NCBI RefSeq assembly: GCF_015461835.1
Contig: NZ_JACOPX010000002.1
Coordinates: forward strand, 1 to 64,000
Origin: Pseudomonas neuropathica
GTDB lineage: Bacteria; Pseudomonadota; Gammaproteobacteria; Pseudomonadales; Pseudomonadaceae
Length of the DNA: 64,000 nucleotides
Direction: 5' to 3'
The notes below the pieces were generated by a model. The model was given only the letters and a program-made list of their open reading frames with translations. It made no database searches and was not told where the DNA came from. The translations under genes were made by a program, and so were the position numbers. The first letter of the stretch is position 1, and each line of letters opens with the position of its first letter. Positions 38,301-47,500 of the stretch are shown here, piece by piece.

Positions 38301-39338
38301 ATGACGCTTGCAGTCCAGTTCACCAACGTTTCCCGGCAGTTCGGCGATGTAAAAGCCGTTGACCGGGTTTCCATCGATATCGAGGACGGCGAGTTCTTTT
38401 CCATGCTCGGCCCATCCGGTTCGGGCAAAACCACCTGCCTGCGCCTGATCGCCGGGTTCGAACAACCGAGCGCCGGTTCGATCCGCATTCATGGCGCTGA
38501 GGCGGCCGGTCTGCCGCCGTACCAGCGTGACGTCAACACGGTGTTTCAGGACTACGCGCTGTTCCCGCACATGAACGTTCTCGACAATGTCGCCTACGGT
38601 TTGAAGGTCAAAGGCGTCGGCAAAACCGAACGGCATAAACGCGCCGAAGAAGCTTTGGATATGGTTGCCCTCGGCGGTTACGGCGCACGAAAACCGGTGC
38701 AGTTGTCCGGCGGTCAGCGCCAGCGTGTGGCCCTCGCCCGCGCCTTGGTCAACCGTCCGCGCGTGCTGCTGCTCGACGAGCCTTTGGGCGCCCTCGATCT
38801 GAAACTGCGCGAGCAAATGCAAAGCGAACTGAAGAAGCTGCAACGCCAGCTCGGCATCACCTTCATCTTCGTCACTCACGATCAAACCGAAGCGCTGTCG
38901 ATGTCCGATCGCGTCGCCGTGTTCAACAAGGGTCGCATCGAACAAGTCGACACGCCGCGCAATCTGTACATGAAACCGACCACCACATTCGTGGCTGAAT
39001 TCGTCGGCACCTCGAACGTGATTCGCGGCGATCTGGCGCGTGAAATCAGCGGTCATCCGCAGCCGTTTTCGATCCGTCCGGAACACGTGCGGTTTGCCGA
39101 AGGCCCACTCGCCAGTCATGAAATTGAAGTCAGCGGATTACTCCACGACATCCAGTACCAAGGCAGCGCCACGCGTTATGAATTGAAGCTGGAAAACGGC
39201 CAGACCCTGAGCATCAGCCACGCCAACAATCAGTGGATCGACAGCAGCGCACAGCATCAGACCGGCCAGCGCCTGAGCGCGCGCTGGGCGCGGGAAGCGA
39301 TGATCCCGCTGCACGATAACGTGGCGAGCGGGGTGTGA
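38301..39338 (+). CDS. ABC transporter ATP-binding protein (YdcT/PotA-like)
   Basis: A 345-residue importer ATPase. Walker A GPSGSGKTT (37-45), signature LSGGQRQR, Walker B VLLLDEP, and a C-terminal regulatory OB-like (TOBE) domain with SIRPEHVRFAEG. Family: polyamine/opine/phosphonate importer class. It energises the two permeases immediately downstream (gap 1 base). The binding-protein gene is 265 bases upstream, separated by repeats. Confidence 0.9.
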   Translation: MTLAVQFTNVSRQFGDVKAVDRVSIDIEDGEFFSMLGPSGSGKTTCLRLIAGFEQPSAGSIRIHGAEAAGLPPYQRDVNTVFQDYALFPHMNVLDNVAYGLKVKGVGKTERHKRAEEALDMVALGGYGARKPVQLSGGQRQRVALARALVNRPRVLLLDEPLGALDLKLREQMQSELKKLQRQLGITFIFVTHDQTEALSMSDRVAVFNKGRIEQVDTPRNLYMKPTTTFVAEFVGTSNVIRGDLAREISGHPQPFSIRPEHVRFAEGPLASHEIEVSGLLHDIQYQGSATRYELKLENGQTLSISHANNQWIDSSAQHQTGQRLSARWAREAMIPLHDNVASGV

Positions 39339-39339
39339 C

Positions 39340-40275
39340 ATGAGCACGCTCGCGATGACTGCATCGCCGCCGTTGCGCCGGTTTTCCAACCTGCTCTACC
39401 GCAAGCCCAACCTGTATCTGTCGATGTTGCTGGTGCCGCCGCTGCTGTGGTTTGGCGCGATCTACCTCGGCTCGCTGCTGGTGCTGTTGTGGCAGGGTTT
39501 CTACACCTTCGACGACTTCACCATGGCGGTCACTCCTGACCTGACCCTGGCGAATTTTGCCGCACTGTTTCAGCCATCGAACTTCGACATCATCCTGCGC
39601 ACGCTGAGCATGGCCATCGTCGTGTCGATCGCCAGCGCCATCGTCGCGTTCCCGATTGCCTACTACATGGCGCGCTATACCACCGGCAAGACCAAGGCGT
39701 TTTTCTACATCGCGGTGATGATGCCGATGTGGGCCAGTTACATCGTCAAGGCCTACGCGTGGACGTTGCTGCTGGCCAAGGGCGGCGTGGCGCAATGGTT
39801 CGTGCAGCACTTGGGGCTGGAGCCGGTGTTGCAGTTCATTCTGGGGATTCCCGGCGTCGGTGGCAGCACCTTGTCGACCTCGCATCTGGGGCGGTTCATG
39901 GTGTTTGTCTATATCTGGCTGCCGTTCATGATCCTGCCGATTCAGGCGTCGCTGGAACGTCTGCCGCCATCGCTGTTGCAGGCTTCTGCCGACCTCGGCG
40001 CCAAGCCGCGTCAAACGTTTATGCAGGTGATCTTGCCGCTGTCGATTCCGGGCATTGCGGCCGGTTCGATCTTCACGTTTTCGCTGACCCTGGGCGATTT
40101 CATCGTGCCGCAACTGGTCGGGCCACCGGGCTACTTTGTCGGCAGCATGGTGTACGCGCAGCAAGGGGCGATCGGCAATATGCCGATGGCCGCCGCGTTT
40201 ACGTTGGTGCCGATTGTGTTGATCGCGGTTTACCTGTCCATCGTCAAACGACTGGGGGCCTTCGATGCGCTCTGA
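39340..40275 (+). CDS. ABC transporter permease (YdcU/PotB-like)
   Basis: A 311-residue inner-membrane permease with six predicted membrane helices. The EAA-like coupling loop is [20 protein letters not shown]. It pairs with the next permease to form the channel; start is 1 base after the ATPase stop, and its 3' end overlaps the next gene by 11 bases, so these genes are translationally coupled. Confidence 0.9.
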   Translation: MSTLAMTASPPLRRFSNLLYRKPNLYLSMLLVPPLLWFGAIYLGSLLVLLWQGFYTFDDFTMAVTPDLTLANFAALFQPSNFDIILRTLSMAIVVSIASAIVAFPIAYYMARYTTGKTKAFFYIAVMMPMWASYIVKAYAWTLLLAKGGVAQWFVQHLGLEPVLQFILGIPGVGGSTLSTSHLGRFMVFVYIWLPFMILPIQASLERLPPSLLQASADLGAKPRQTFMQVILPLSIPGIAAGSIFTFSLTLGDFIVPQLVGPPGYFVGSMVYAQQGAIGNMPMAAAFTLVPIVLIAVYLSIVKRLGAFDAL

Positions 40276-41089
40276 CTCTTCATCACAAGGGCAGGCCTCA
40301 CTGGGCTTAAAAATCGCAGCCTGGGGCGGGTTGGTATTTTTGCACTTCCCGATCCTGATCATCTTCCTTTACGCCTTCAACACTGAAGAAGCCGCGTTCA
40401 GCTTTCCGCCGAAGGGCTTCACGCTGCACTGGTTCAGCGTGGCGTTTTCGCGGCCGGATGTACTGGAATCGATCAAGCTTTCATTGCAGATAGCAGCCAT
40501 CGCTACATTGATCGCGATGGTGCTCGGCACGCTGGCTTCGGCAGCGTTGTACCGCCGGGATTTCTTCGGCAAGCAGGGCATCTCGCTGATGCTGATTTTG
40601 CCGATTGCGCTGCCGGGGATCATCACCGGGATCGCGCTGCTGGCAACCTTCAAAACGCTGGGGATCGAACCGGGGATGTTCACCATCATCGTCGGCCACG
40701 CGACCTTCTGTGTGGTGATCGTCTACAACAACGTCATCGCCCGCCTGCGCCGCACTTCGCACAGTTTGATCGAGGCCTCGATGGACCTCGGCGCCGATGG
40801 CTGGCAGACGTTTCGCTACATCATCCTGCCGAACCTTGGCTCGGCGTTGCTGGCCGGCGGCATGTTGGCGTTTGCATTGTCGTTCGACGAAATCATCGTC
40901 ACCACGTTTACCGCCGGGCATGAACGCACGTTGCCGTTGTGGCTGCTCAATCAACTGAGCCGACCACGGGATGTGCCGGTGACCAACGTCGTCGCGATGC
41001 TGGTGATGATGGTGACGATGTTGCCGATTTTGGGCGCGTATTACCTGACCCGGGGTGGCGAAAGCGTTGCCGGCAGCGGCGGTAAATAA
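40265..41089 (+). CDS. ABC transporter permease (YdcV/PotC-like)
   Basis: A 274-residue second permease with about six membrane helices and the coupling loop [20 protein letters not shown]. Its ATG lies inside the end of the previous gene. It completes the binding protein-ATPase-permease-permease importer. A repeat pair separates it from the second dehydrogenase. Confidence 0.9.
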   Translation: MRSDSSSQGQASLGLKIAAWGGLVFLHFPILIIFLYAFNTEEAAFSFPPKGFTLHWFSVAFSRPDVLESIKLSLQIAAIATLIAMVLGTLASAALYRRDFFGKQGISLMLILPIALPGIITGIALLATFKTLGIEPGMFTIIVGHATFCVVIVYNNVIARLRRTSHSLIEASMDLGADGWQTFRYIILPNLGSALLAGGMLAFALSFDEIIVTTFTAGHERTLPLWLLNQLSRPRDVPVTNVVAMLVMMVTMLPILGAYYLTRGGESVAGSGGK

Positions 41090-41115
41090 CCGAATAACTG
41101 AAGAAACCGAACCCC

Positions 41116-41208
41116 GTGTAGGAGCTGCCGAAGGCTGCGATCTTTTGATCTTGATCTTCAACAGCAACATCAACATCAAAAGATCGCAGCCTTCGGCAGC
41201 TCCTACAC
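41116..41208. repeat. Inverted GTGTAGGAGCTGCCGAAGG repeat
   Basis: Facing arms (41116-41150 and about 41175-41208) with a short loop containing GATCTTCAACAGCAACATC. Same family as 20700-20784. It lies between the permease gene and the second dehydrogenase gene, with 48 bases left for that gene's leader. Confidence 0.92.
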
Positions 41209-41256
41209 AGAGTTCGGTTTCGGCAGAACAATAAAAGTGTTAGTGAGGACACAACA

Positions 41257-42681
41257 ATGCAAACCAAACTCTTGATCAACGGCCAACTGGTCGACGGCGA
41301 AGGCCCGGCGCAACCGGTGCTCAACCCTTCACTTGGCGAAGTGCTGGTAGAGATCAACGAAGCCACTGAAGCCCAGGTCGACGCGGCCGTGCGCGCTGCC
41401 GACAACGCCTTCGCCGACTGGTCGCAAACCGCGCCAAAAGACCGCTCGCTGTTGCTGCTCAAACTCGCCGACGCCATCGAAGCCCACGGCGAAGAACTGG
41501 CCAAACTGGAATCCGACAACTGCGGCAAACCCTACAGCGCCGCGCTCAACGACGAGATTCCAGCGATTGCCGACGTGTTCCGTTTTTTCGCTGGCGCCAG
41601 CCGTTGCATGAGCGGCTCGGCCGGTGGCGAATACCTGCCGGGGCACACCTCGATGATCCGTCGCGATCCGGTCGGCGTGATCGCCTCCATCGCGCCGTGG
41701 AACTACCCGCTGATGATGGTCGCCTGGAAAATCGCCCCGGCGCTGGCCGCCGGTAATACCGTTGTGCTCAAGCCGTCGGAACAAACCCCGCTGACCGCGT
41801 TGCGCCTGGCCGAACTGGCGTCGGAAATCTTCCCGGCCGGTGTACTCAATCTGGTGTTTGGTCGCGGTCCTACCGTCGGCAGTCCGTTGGTTACGCACCC
41901 GAAAGTGCGCATGGTTTCGCTGACCGGCTCCATTGCTACGGGCGCCAATATCATTTCCAGCACCGCCGACAGCGTTAAACGCATGCACATGGAACTCGGT
42001 GGCAAAGCGCCGGTGATCATCTTCGACGACGCCGATATCGATGCGGCAGTTGAGGGCATTCGCACGTTTGGTTTCTACAACGCTGGGCAGGATTGCACCG
42101 CCGCGTGCCGGATCTATGCGCAGCAAGGCATCTACGACAAGTTCGTCGAGAAGCTCGGCGCGGCGGTCAGCAGCATCAAGTACGGCTTGCAGGATGATCC
42201 ATCGACTGAGCTGGGGCCGCTGATCACAGCGCAACATCGCGATCGCGTTGCCGGGTTTGTCGAGCGTGCTGTGGCGCAATCGCACATTCGTTTGATCACT
42301 GGCGGCAAGGCTGTTGACGGTAACGGCTTCTTCTTTGAACCGACTGTGCTGGCCGATGCCCAGCAGGACGACGAAATCGTTCGCCGTGAAGTGTTTGGGC
42401 CGGTGGTTTCGGTGACCAAATTCACTGATGAAGCGCAGGCGCTGGAATGGGCCAACGATTCGGACTACGGCCTCGCCTCCTCGGTGTGGACAGCGGACGT
42501 CGGACGCGCGCACCGCATGTCAGCGCGGTTGCAGTACGGATGCACGTGGGTGAATACGCACTTCATGCTCGTCAGCGAAATGCCCCATGGCGGTCAGAAA
42601 TTGTCCGGTTACGGGAAGGACATGTCCATGTATGGGCTGGAGGACTACACCACGGTTCGGCATGTGATGTTCAAGCATTAA
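41257..42681 (+). CDS. Gamma-aminobutyraldehyde dehydrogenase (copy 2, PatD-like)
   Basis: A 474-residue aldehyde dehydrogenase closely resembling copy 1 (35313). It keeps [18 protein letters not shown] catalytic Glu segment (MELGGKAP) and GQDCTAAC nucleophile. Length and N-terminus [16 protein letters not shown] match E. coli PatD (YdcW) better than copy 1 does. Product would be GABA. The gene follows the importer genes, and the APC permease follows it. The two copies flank the importer, which suggests duplication within the cluster. Confidence 0.85.
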   Translation: MQTKLLINGQLVDGEGPAQPVLNPSLGEVLVEINEATEAQVDAAVRAADNAFADWSQTAPKDRSLLLLKLADAIEAHGEELAKLESDNCGKPYSAALNDEIPAIADVFRFFAGASRCMSGSAGGEYLPGHTSMIRRDPVGVIASIAPWNYPLMMVAWKIAPALAAGNTVVLKPSEQTPLTALRLAELASEIFPAGVLNLVFGRGPTVGSPLVTHPKVRMVSLTGSIATGANIISSTADSVKRMHMELGGKAPVIIFDDADIDAAVEGIRTFGFYNAGQDCTAACRIYAQQGIYDKFVEKLGAAVSSIKYGLQDDPSTELGPLITAQHRDRVAGFVERAVAQSHIRLITGGKAVDGNGFFFEPTVLADAQQDDEIVRREVFGPVVSVTKFTDEAQALEWANDSDYGLASSVWTADVGRAHRMSARLQYGCTWVNTHFMLVSEMPHGGQKLSGYGKDMSMYGLEDYTTVRHVMFKH

Positions 42682-42686
42682 CAGCG

Positions 42687-42764
42687 AAAAGATCGCAGCC
42701 TGCGGCAGCTCCTACATGATGGACGCCGCTCCTCTGTAGGAGCTGCCGCAGGCTGCGATCTTTT
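42687..42764. repeat. Inverted repeat pair of the GTAGGAGCTGCCG family
   Basis: Facing arms AAAAGATCGCAGCCTGCGGC... and its complement, around about 20 bases. Here the arms point outward-in opposite order to the copies at 20700 and 41116. Lies 5 bases after the dehydrogenase stop. Confidence 0.92.
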
Positions 42765-42906
42765 CCGCGACACACGGATGATGTCGGCGATTCACCACCA
42801 GGCTTCACCGAAACCAAAACAATAACTACCGACCCGGGCGGCGCCTGCATGGCCCCGCCACGGCCTCGGCCATCCGAAATCTGCCGATTTCACGGAGCAA
42901 ACACAC

Positions 42907-44391
42907 ATGAGTTCCTCACCCGATCTCGCCGCAGCCGTTGCCGACAGCGATGCCGAACAACTGCGCAAACTGGGCTACACCTCGAACTTCAACCGCAGCA
43001 TGAGCCTGTGGGAAAACTTCGCCTTGGGCTTCACTTATCTGTCACCGGTCGTAGGGGTTTATACCCTCTTCGGTCTGTGCCTCGCCGCCGGCGGGCCACC
43101 GATGTTCTGGGCCTACTTGCTGGTCGGTTGCGGCCAATTGCTGGTGTGCCTGATATTCGGCGAAGTGGTCTCCCAGTTCCCGATTTCCGGCGGCGTTTAC
43201 CCTTGGGCACGCCGATTGGTCGGCAAGAAATGGGCATGGATGGTCGGCTGGATCTACTCCATCGCCCTCTGCGTCACCATCGCTGCCGTTGCCGTCGGCG
43301 CCGGCCCGTACCTGGCCGCCATGCTCGGTTTTGAGCCAAGCAACAACACCAACATCGTCATCGCCCTGGTGCTGACCCTGTTCGCCACACTGGTCAACCT
43401 CAGCGGCACCAAAGTGCTGGCACGCATCGCCATGTTCGGTTTTCTCTGCGAGCTGGTCGGCGCGGTGATCGTCGGCGTTTACCTGTTGGTGTTCGAACGT
43501 CATCAACCGCTGAGCGTGCTGTTCAACACCTTCGACATCAGCGTCGACGGCTCGTACCTGCCGGCCTTCCTCACCGCATCGCTGGCGGGGATGTTCCTCT
43601 ACTACGGCTTCGAGGCCTGCGGCGACGTCGCCGAAGAAACCCCGAACCCCAGCGCAAAAATCCCGGTGGCCATGCGCATGACCATCTACATCGGCGGCAT
43701 CGCGGCAATGTTCGCCTGCCTGGCGCTGATCCTCGCTGTGCCGGACATGCAAGCGGTGATCAACGGCACCGACAAAGACCCGGTCACCACCATCCTCAAC
43801 AACGCCTTCGGCCCGGTCGGTTCGAAAGTGGTGATGGGCGTGGTAATGATTTCCTTCATCTCCTGCGTCATCAGCCTACAAGCAGCGGCAAGCCGTCTGC
43901 TGTACTCCTACGCTCGCGATGAAATGGTCATCGGCAGCCGACTGCTGAAAAAGATTTCTCCTACCACCCAAGTACCGGTTGCCGCACTGTTCGTGTCCGG
44001 CGTCCTGCCCGCCCTGATCATCGCCCTCGGCTTCTTCCTGCAAGACGCCGTGGCCACCATCGTCAGCTTCGCCGCCATCGGCATCTACCTCGCATTCCAG
44101 ATGATCGTCCTGGCCGCACTGTACGCCCGCAGCAAAGGCTGGAAACCGAGCGGCAAATTCACCCTCGGCGCGTGGGGCTGGCCGGTGAACATCGGCGCGC
44201 TGGTGTACGGCGTTGGCGCAATCATCAACATGGCCTGGCCACGTACTCCGGATGCGGCTTGGTATGTGAACTATGCGATGGTGTTGAGTACTGCGATCGT
44301 GATTGGTTTGGGGCTGGTTTATATGTGGATTGGCAAGCCGTATGACCATGGCAAGGCGCCGGCTGGGGATGCGTGGAAGGTGAGTCGCTAA
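42907..44391 (+). CDS. APC-family amino acid/amine permease
   Basis: A 494-residue inner-membrane transporter with about 12 membrane helices. N-terminal soluble segment (1-35), then the glycine-rich first helix (LGFTYLSPVVGVYTLFG), and FYGFEACGDVAEETPNPSAKIP-type loop after helix 6 (GFEACGDVAEETPNPS). Belongs to the APC superfamily (GABA permease/putrescine transporter-like). Next to two aminobutyraldehyde dehydrogenases, GABA or a polyamine is the plausible substrate, by inference. GGAG lies upstream of the ATG. A hairpin follows the stop. Confidence 0.83.
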   Translation: MSSSPDLAAAVADSDAEQLRKLGYTSNFNRSMSLWENFALGFTYLSPVVGVYTLFGLCLAAGGPPMFWAYLLVGCGQLLVCLIFGEVVSQFPISGGVYPWARRLVGKKWAWMVGWIYSIALCVTIAAVAVGAGPYLAAMLGFEPSNNTNIVIALVLTLFATLVNLSGTKVLARIAMFGFLCELVGAVIVGVYLLVFERHQPLSVLFNTFDISVDGSYLPAFLTASLAGMFLYYGFEACGDVAEETPNPSAKIPVAMRMTIYIGGIAAMFACLALILAVPDMQAVINGTDKDPVTTILNNAFGPVGSKVVMGVVMISFISCVISLQAAASRLLYSYARDEMVIGSRLLKKISPTTQVPVAALFVSGVLPALIIALGFFLQDAVATIVSFAAIGIYLAFQMIVLAALYARSKGWKPSGKFTLGAWGWPVNIGALVYGVGAIINMAWPRTPDAAWYVNYAMVLSTAIVIGLGLVYMWIGKPYDHGKAPAGDAWKVSR

Positions 44392-44402
44392 GAGCGCTTG
44401 AT

Positions 44403-44425
44403 CCCGGCACCGACAAGGTGCCGGG
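44403..44425 (+). terminator. Hairpin after the APC permease gene
   Basis: A 9-bp perfect stem (CCCGGCACC/GGTGCCGGG, loop GACAA) begins 11 bases after the stop. No T-run follows, so termination efficiency is unclear. It marks the left edge of the accessory region. Confidence 0.55.
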
Positions 44426-44449
44426 GTTCAGGTAAGCCGTGAAACATCA

Positions 44450-45007
44450 TCAAAAAGAAAGATCTGTCTGATCGTGCTTCAACAGGGAAATACGGTCGAA
44501 CAGTTTGATTTTTTCATTGGCTTTTTGCTTGGCGTGATCGGACATGAATGCAATCAACTCTTCGAGCTGACTGACGTCTCCGACCACTTTGAATTCCTTT
44601 TCCTTGTTGACGAAAACAAGCGACTTCTTCTTTCTCGACAACAATTCAATGACGTTGCTGAGCGTGCCGGTGCTCTTCGCGTCCCAGATCATCAAACCGT
44701 AGTCAGCCGCTTCGGCCATGACGACGTCTTTCTCGGTGAAGAAGGCTCTCGATCCCTTGGAATGTTTGGAGTCGACTGTTCTGGCGGGCCAGTGCCCAAG
44801 GTTGTTCCTCGGTGCCGAGCCGCTGCAGAACACCGTGGTTCTGGATCGTTCGAGACTCAGCAGGTACTCCTGAATGGAGGTATCGGCGCCACCTGCATCC
44901 CCAACCACCACCTCAAAATCAGACGCCACGATATTATTGATACGCTCTTTAACCTTCGGATCAAGGTTCTTGATGTTGATAGAGCCGGCAATAAATACAG
45001 TCGTCAT
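44450..45007 (-). CDS. SLOG-fold (YspA/DprA-like) protein of unknown function
   Basis: A 185-residue protein. Motifs MTTVFIAGSINIKNLD, then VVVGDAGGADTSIQEYL, then MIWDAKSTGTLSNVI match the nucleotide-binding SLOG superfamily (GxAxGAD and WDxKSxGT patterns). Such proteins bind or process nucleotides or NAD-like ligands and are frequent in conflict systems. ATG at 45007 with GGAAGTG upstream; five bases after the stop of a truncated phosphoribosyltransferase frame. No member of known function is recognised. G+C is below that of the flanking genes. Confidence 0.65.
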   Translation of the reverse strand: MTTVFIAGSINIKNLDPKVKERINNIVASDFEVVVGDAGGADTSIQEYLLSLERSRTTVFCSGSAPRNNLGHWPARTVDSKHSKGSRAFFTEKDVVMAEAADYGLMIWDAKSTGTLSNVIELLSRKKKSLVFVNKEKEFKVVGDVSQLEELIAFMSDHAKQKANEKIKLFDRISLLKHDQTDLSF

Positions 45008-45015
45008 TGAATTCA

Positions 45016-45288
45016 CTTCCAAGTTAGCGCTGCGACGTAAATTTTCCCTACCTTCGGATATTTACGCAAAACAGCGCAGGCCGCGCCCATGGACGCCCCG
45101 CTATCAAACAAATCATCTACAACCAAAACATTCCAGCGCCCATCAGTGGTGATTTCATCATTGACGCTGAAACTGTCTCCAATCGCAGCAAACTTTGTGA
45201 CCTTCGAGGAAAAATCTTGTTTCCTACAGTGGATGGCGACTGAATGGCCTTGGTTCAGCCAGCGCCTGCCAGCAACGTCTCGTCTCAG
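45016..45288 (-). pseudogene. Phosphoribosyltransferase, 5'-truncated
   Basis: A frame of 91 codons runs from just after a TAG (45291-45289) to TGA (45015-45013) without any ATG, GTG or TTG start. It contains the phosphoribosyl-diphosphate-binding signature VLVVDDLFDSGASM, typical of the ComF-like/orotate-type phosphoribosyltransferase fold, followed by the terminal strand VGKIYVAALTW. The N-terminal half of the enzyme is missing. It lies five bases upstream of the SLOG gene, so both were probably one operon. The sequence before about 45230 no longer looks like the family; a direct repeat lies at that point. Confidence 0.68.
45219..45230. repeat. Direct repeat, left copy (GTTTCCTACAGT)
   Basis: The 12 bases are identical to 47330-47341, same orientation, 2.1 kb apart; a close third copy ATTTCCTACAGA is at 47295-47306. 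The two exact copies bracket the RloB/ATPase pair. It may be a target duplication or recombination site, or part of a dispersed repeat, since TCCTACAG also ends many REP elements. Confidence 0.6.
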
Positions 45289-45311
45289 CTACTGGGGGGC
45301 TCGGAGAGGTC

Positions 45312-45950
45312 TTATGTGTCAATCGGCTGGGGCTTTGAGAGGGCTTCGAACTCATCCATCAATAGGTGAATTTCAGTGCTTGGGTTGTGTTCGCCACTGA
45401 GGGCCACATCCTCAAGAACTTTGGGGGCCAGCGCTCTTGCCTGCTGAAATGGCTTTCCGAGTAGCTGAGCGAAGTAGCTGACGTCTTTGCCTTTCTGATA
45501 GTCAGCCATGCTGGGTTTTGCTCTGAGGCTCTTGGTCACCAAATCAGCCGGAGAGTTCTTCCCGGCTGTGCTGAACGGTTTTCGACTGTAGCCAAAGTGC
45601 AGTAGCAGCCAAAACTCGAAGCACGGATAAGATGCGATGACTTGGATTTTTGGATAAGACTTCGCCACATTCAACGCTCGCCCGAAGCACATGTGGGTGT
45701 CTCGATCCAAAACACAGAACACCTTATCGAAGCTTTTTTGCCTTACGACTGCTCGCTCAACAATGCCGCTTGGATGTGTAACACCGCAGTGGACGATCTC
45801 AACCTGGGCCTTGGCCCGAAAATAAAACGCGGCTTCCTCCAGATAACGTTTCCCTGACTTACTGTCTTCACACAACACCAGCACCTTAGGCTGCGGTTTG
45901 AAGCGGGAAGCCTTGCGATCAAACGATTTGAACGAACTCACTACCCTCAC
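45312..45950 (-). CDS. rloB: RloB-family protein (abortive-infection effector type)
   Basis: A 212-residue RloB-like protein. Conserved features: LCEDSKSGKRYLEEA with Glu 28, CVLDRDTH with Asp 82 and Asp 84, and ASYPCFEFWLLLHF, together a TOPRIM-like acidic set that suggests a nuclease. In AbiL and RloAB-type systems RloB partners an ABC-type ATPase, as here. Start overlaps the ATPase stop by four bases (ATGA). G+C is clearly lower than in the flanking housekeeping genes, consistent with horizontal acquisition. Function as phage defence is inferred from family. Confidence 0.8.
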   Translation of the reverse strand: MRVVSSFKSFDRKASRFKPQPKVLVLCEDSKSGKRYLEEAAFYFRAKAQVEIVHCGVTHPSGIVERAVVRQKSFDKVFCVLDRDTHMCFGRALNVAKSYPKIQVIASYPCFEFWLLLHFGYSRKPFSTAGKNSPADLVTKSLRAKPSMADYQKGKDVSYFAQLLGKPFQQARALAPKVLEDVALSGEHNPSTEIHLLMDEFEALSKPQPIDT

Positions 45951-47200
45951 CCCTGCCTTATCAGCGGCAGCCCGCGATAACGCCCTTCGAAGTAACGCTT
46001 CTCGACATCCTCGCTTTCCCGGCCTCCAAAATCGTGTACGGAAAACAAGCTCGTGGCGCCATGAGCATCACGTTCTGTAATCCAGAACTGGTCACGCCGC
46101 AGAATCTTTTCATTCATCAGATGGGTATCGTGTGTCGTGAAAATCAGTTGGGTATCCAACCCACTGTCCAGATGCTTTGCGATCAAATCAGCGACGATTT
46201 CGGGATGAAGACTGCTATTCAGTTCGTCGACGCAGAGGATCCCACTGCCACCGGCCTGATTCATCATGAACCAGGGCAACCAGAAGCCAATCAGGTTTTT
46301 GGTTCCGCAAGACTCCTCCGAGAAGTCGAACTGCGCATCGCCTGAAATGCTGGAATGCGTGAGGGTCAGTTTGTCCCTTTGAGCCGCCGCGAAGAACTCC
46401 TTCAAGGTCAGCTTTCTGTTGCTCAAGTCTGCACAGGCGTCATCCGGGTCGAGCTGTATCGCAGACACAGGAATATCCAGCGCACTGAGAAAATCGCGCA
46501 GGTTGCTCGTATGATTTTTGACCATTCGCAGAAAGCGAATCGAGGCTGTGGATAAGCCAAGCATGTTGTTTTGTTCAATGACTAGCAGACCGGTTTGAAA
46601 CCAACTGAATGGAGTGCGCAGTTGACTCAACTCTTCGCTGCTATGAGTGACGGCTTGTGCAATAAACAGCATCGTCGGACTGGTCAATCGACGCCAGGCG
46701 CAATGCACTTCCTTGCCGCCCTCAAGGGTTTTACCAAACAGGTAATGCTCACCTTCAGCATCAAACCGGCGGTCATAAAGCAGTGTTTCCTTACCTTTCG
46801 GGTAAGCAGTCAGTTGTTCCTGAACAATCCTCTGCGCGGTCAGCCCGAGGACAAACCGATAGCGCAGTCCGCCCTGAATAAAGTCGTACTCAAAGACACT
46901 GGGCGCATCGCTCAGAGTGCAATCAAATCGAAAAGGTGAAACGGGCAGCGCTTCATCATTTGAACCAAGTGGTGTCGCCAGCAAGCGTCCGACGATGCCC
47001 ATTGCGCGAATCAGTGAAGACTTTCCGGAGGCGTTCGGACCGTAAATAGCTGCAACCTTCAACAGCTCTGGAAGCTTTTCTGCGCTCGTGGAGGCTTTGA
47101 ACGTATTGCGCGTTTTGCTCAGACGAGGGCTCGCCGCCATGGACAGGGTTTGCCTGTCCCGAAATGAGCGGTAATTGGATACCGAGAATTCGATCAACAT
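45947..47200 (-). CDS. ABC-type AAA ATPase of a RloA/AbiLi-like defence pair
   Basis: A 417-residue soluble ATPase. Walker A GPNASGKSS (54-62), an ABC-like signature region EESCGTKNL, Walker B ILCVDELNSSLHP with Asp 325 and Glu 326, and the switch His 357 in FTTHD: an AAA_15/21-type SMC-like ATPase, as in AbiLi, OLD and PARIS sensors. The start at ATG 47200 (MLIEFSVSNYRSF) matches the family; the frame is open to 47296 without need. It is translationally coupled to rloB. Probably senses infection and releases or activates the RloB effector (inference). Confidence 0.82.
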   Translation of the reverse strand: MLIEFSVSNYRSFRDRQTLSMAASPRLSKTRNTFKASTSAEKLPELLKVAAIYGPNASGKSSLIRAMGIVGRLLATPLGSNDEALPVSPFRFDCTLSDAPSVFEYDFIQGGLRYRFVLGLTAQRIVQEQLTAYPKGKETLLYDRRFDAEGEHYLFGKTLEGGKEVHCAWRRLTSPTMLFIAQAVTHSSEELSQLRTPFSWFQTGLLVIEQNNMLGLSTASIRFLRMVKNHTSNLRDFLSALDIPVSAIQLDPDDACADLSNRKLTLKEFFAAAQRDKLTLTHSSISGDAQFDFSEESCGTKNLIGFWLPWFMMNQAGGSGILCVDELNSSLHPEIVADLIAKHLDSGLDTQLIFTTHDTHLMNEKILRRDQFWITERDAHGATSLFSVHDFGGRESEDVEKRYFEGRYRGLPLIRQG

Positions 47201-47500
47201 GGAGAAAACCTGCAGTTCATTGCTTGGGTTTTCATGAATAAACGAAAAAACAGGCTTCAGATGCAGACGGACTGCAGCGAGTGCAAAAACAGGCATTTCC
47301 TACAGACACAGCCTTCCTGAAAAAGCCCCGTTTCCTACAGTTATTGTCGATAGAACAGACTTGGTGCGTAGAGCACACGGCAGATAGTCTTCTTTCCAGC
47401 TGTGACATCAGCAGCCCGGTGTCGAAGCCGGAAGAAAATCAACATGGCGCAACCGCGCTCATTTGAGTGGCGGCTCTATTCTCGATATTGGAGTCGACAA
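47201..47500. other. Intergenic region upstream of the ATPase/RloB pair
   Basis: These 300 bases hold no convincing gene on their own. They contain the right copy of the 12-bp direct repeat (47330-47341), a partial copy (47295-47306), the divergent promoters of the ATPase gene and the Bro-N gene, and on the minus strand an ATG at 47408-47406 that opens a frame down to the direct repeat. That frame is in phase with the phosphoribosyltransferase remnant if the stretch between the repeats is skipped. Confidence 0.5.
47330..47341. repeat. Direct repeat, right copy (GTTTCCTACAGT)
   Basis: Identical to 45219-45230. With the left copy it encloses about 2.1 kb containing rloB and its ATPase gene. 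Confidence 0.6.

Noticed and set aside
45312..47200. Retron or PARIS system
   Set aside because: No reverse transcriptase or msr/msd region is present; PARIS uses a DUF4435 protein, whereas the partner here has RloB-type motifs.
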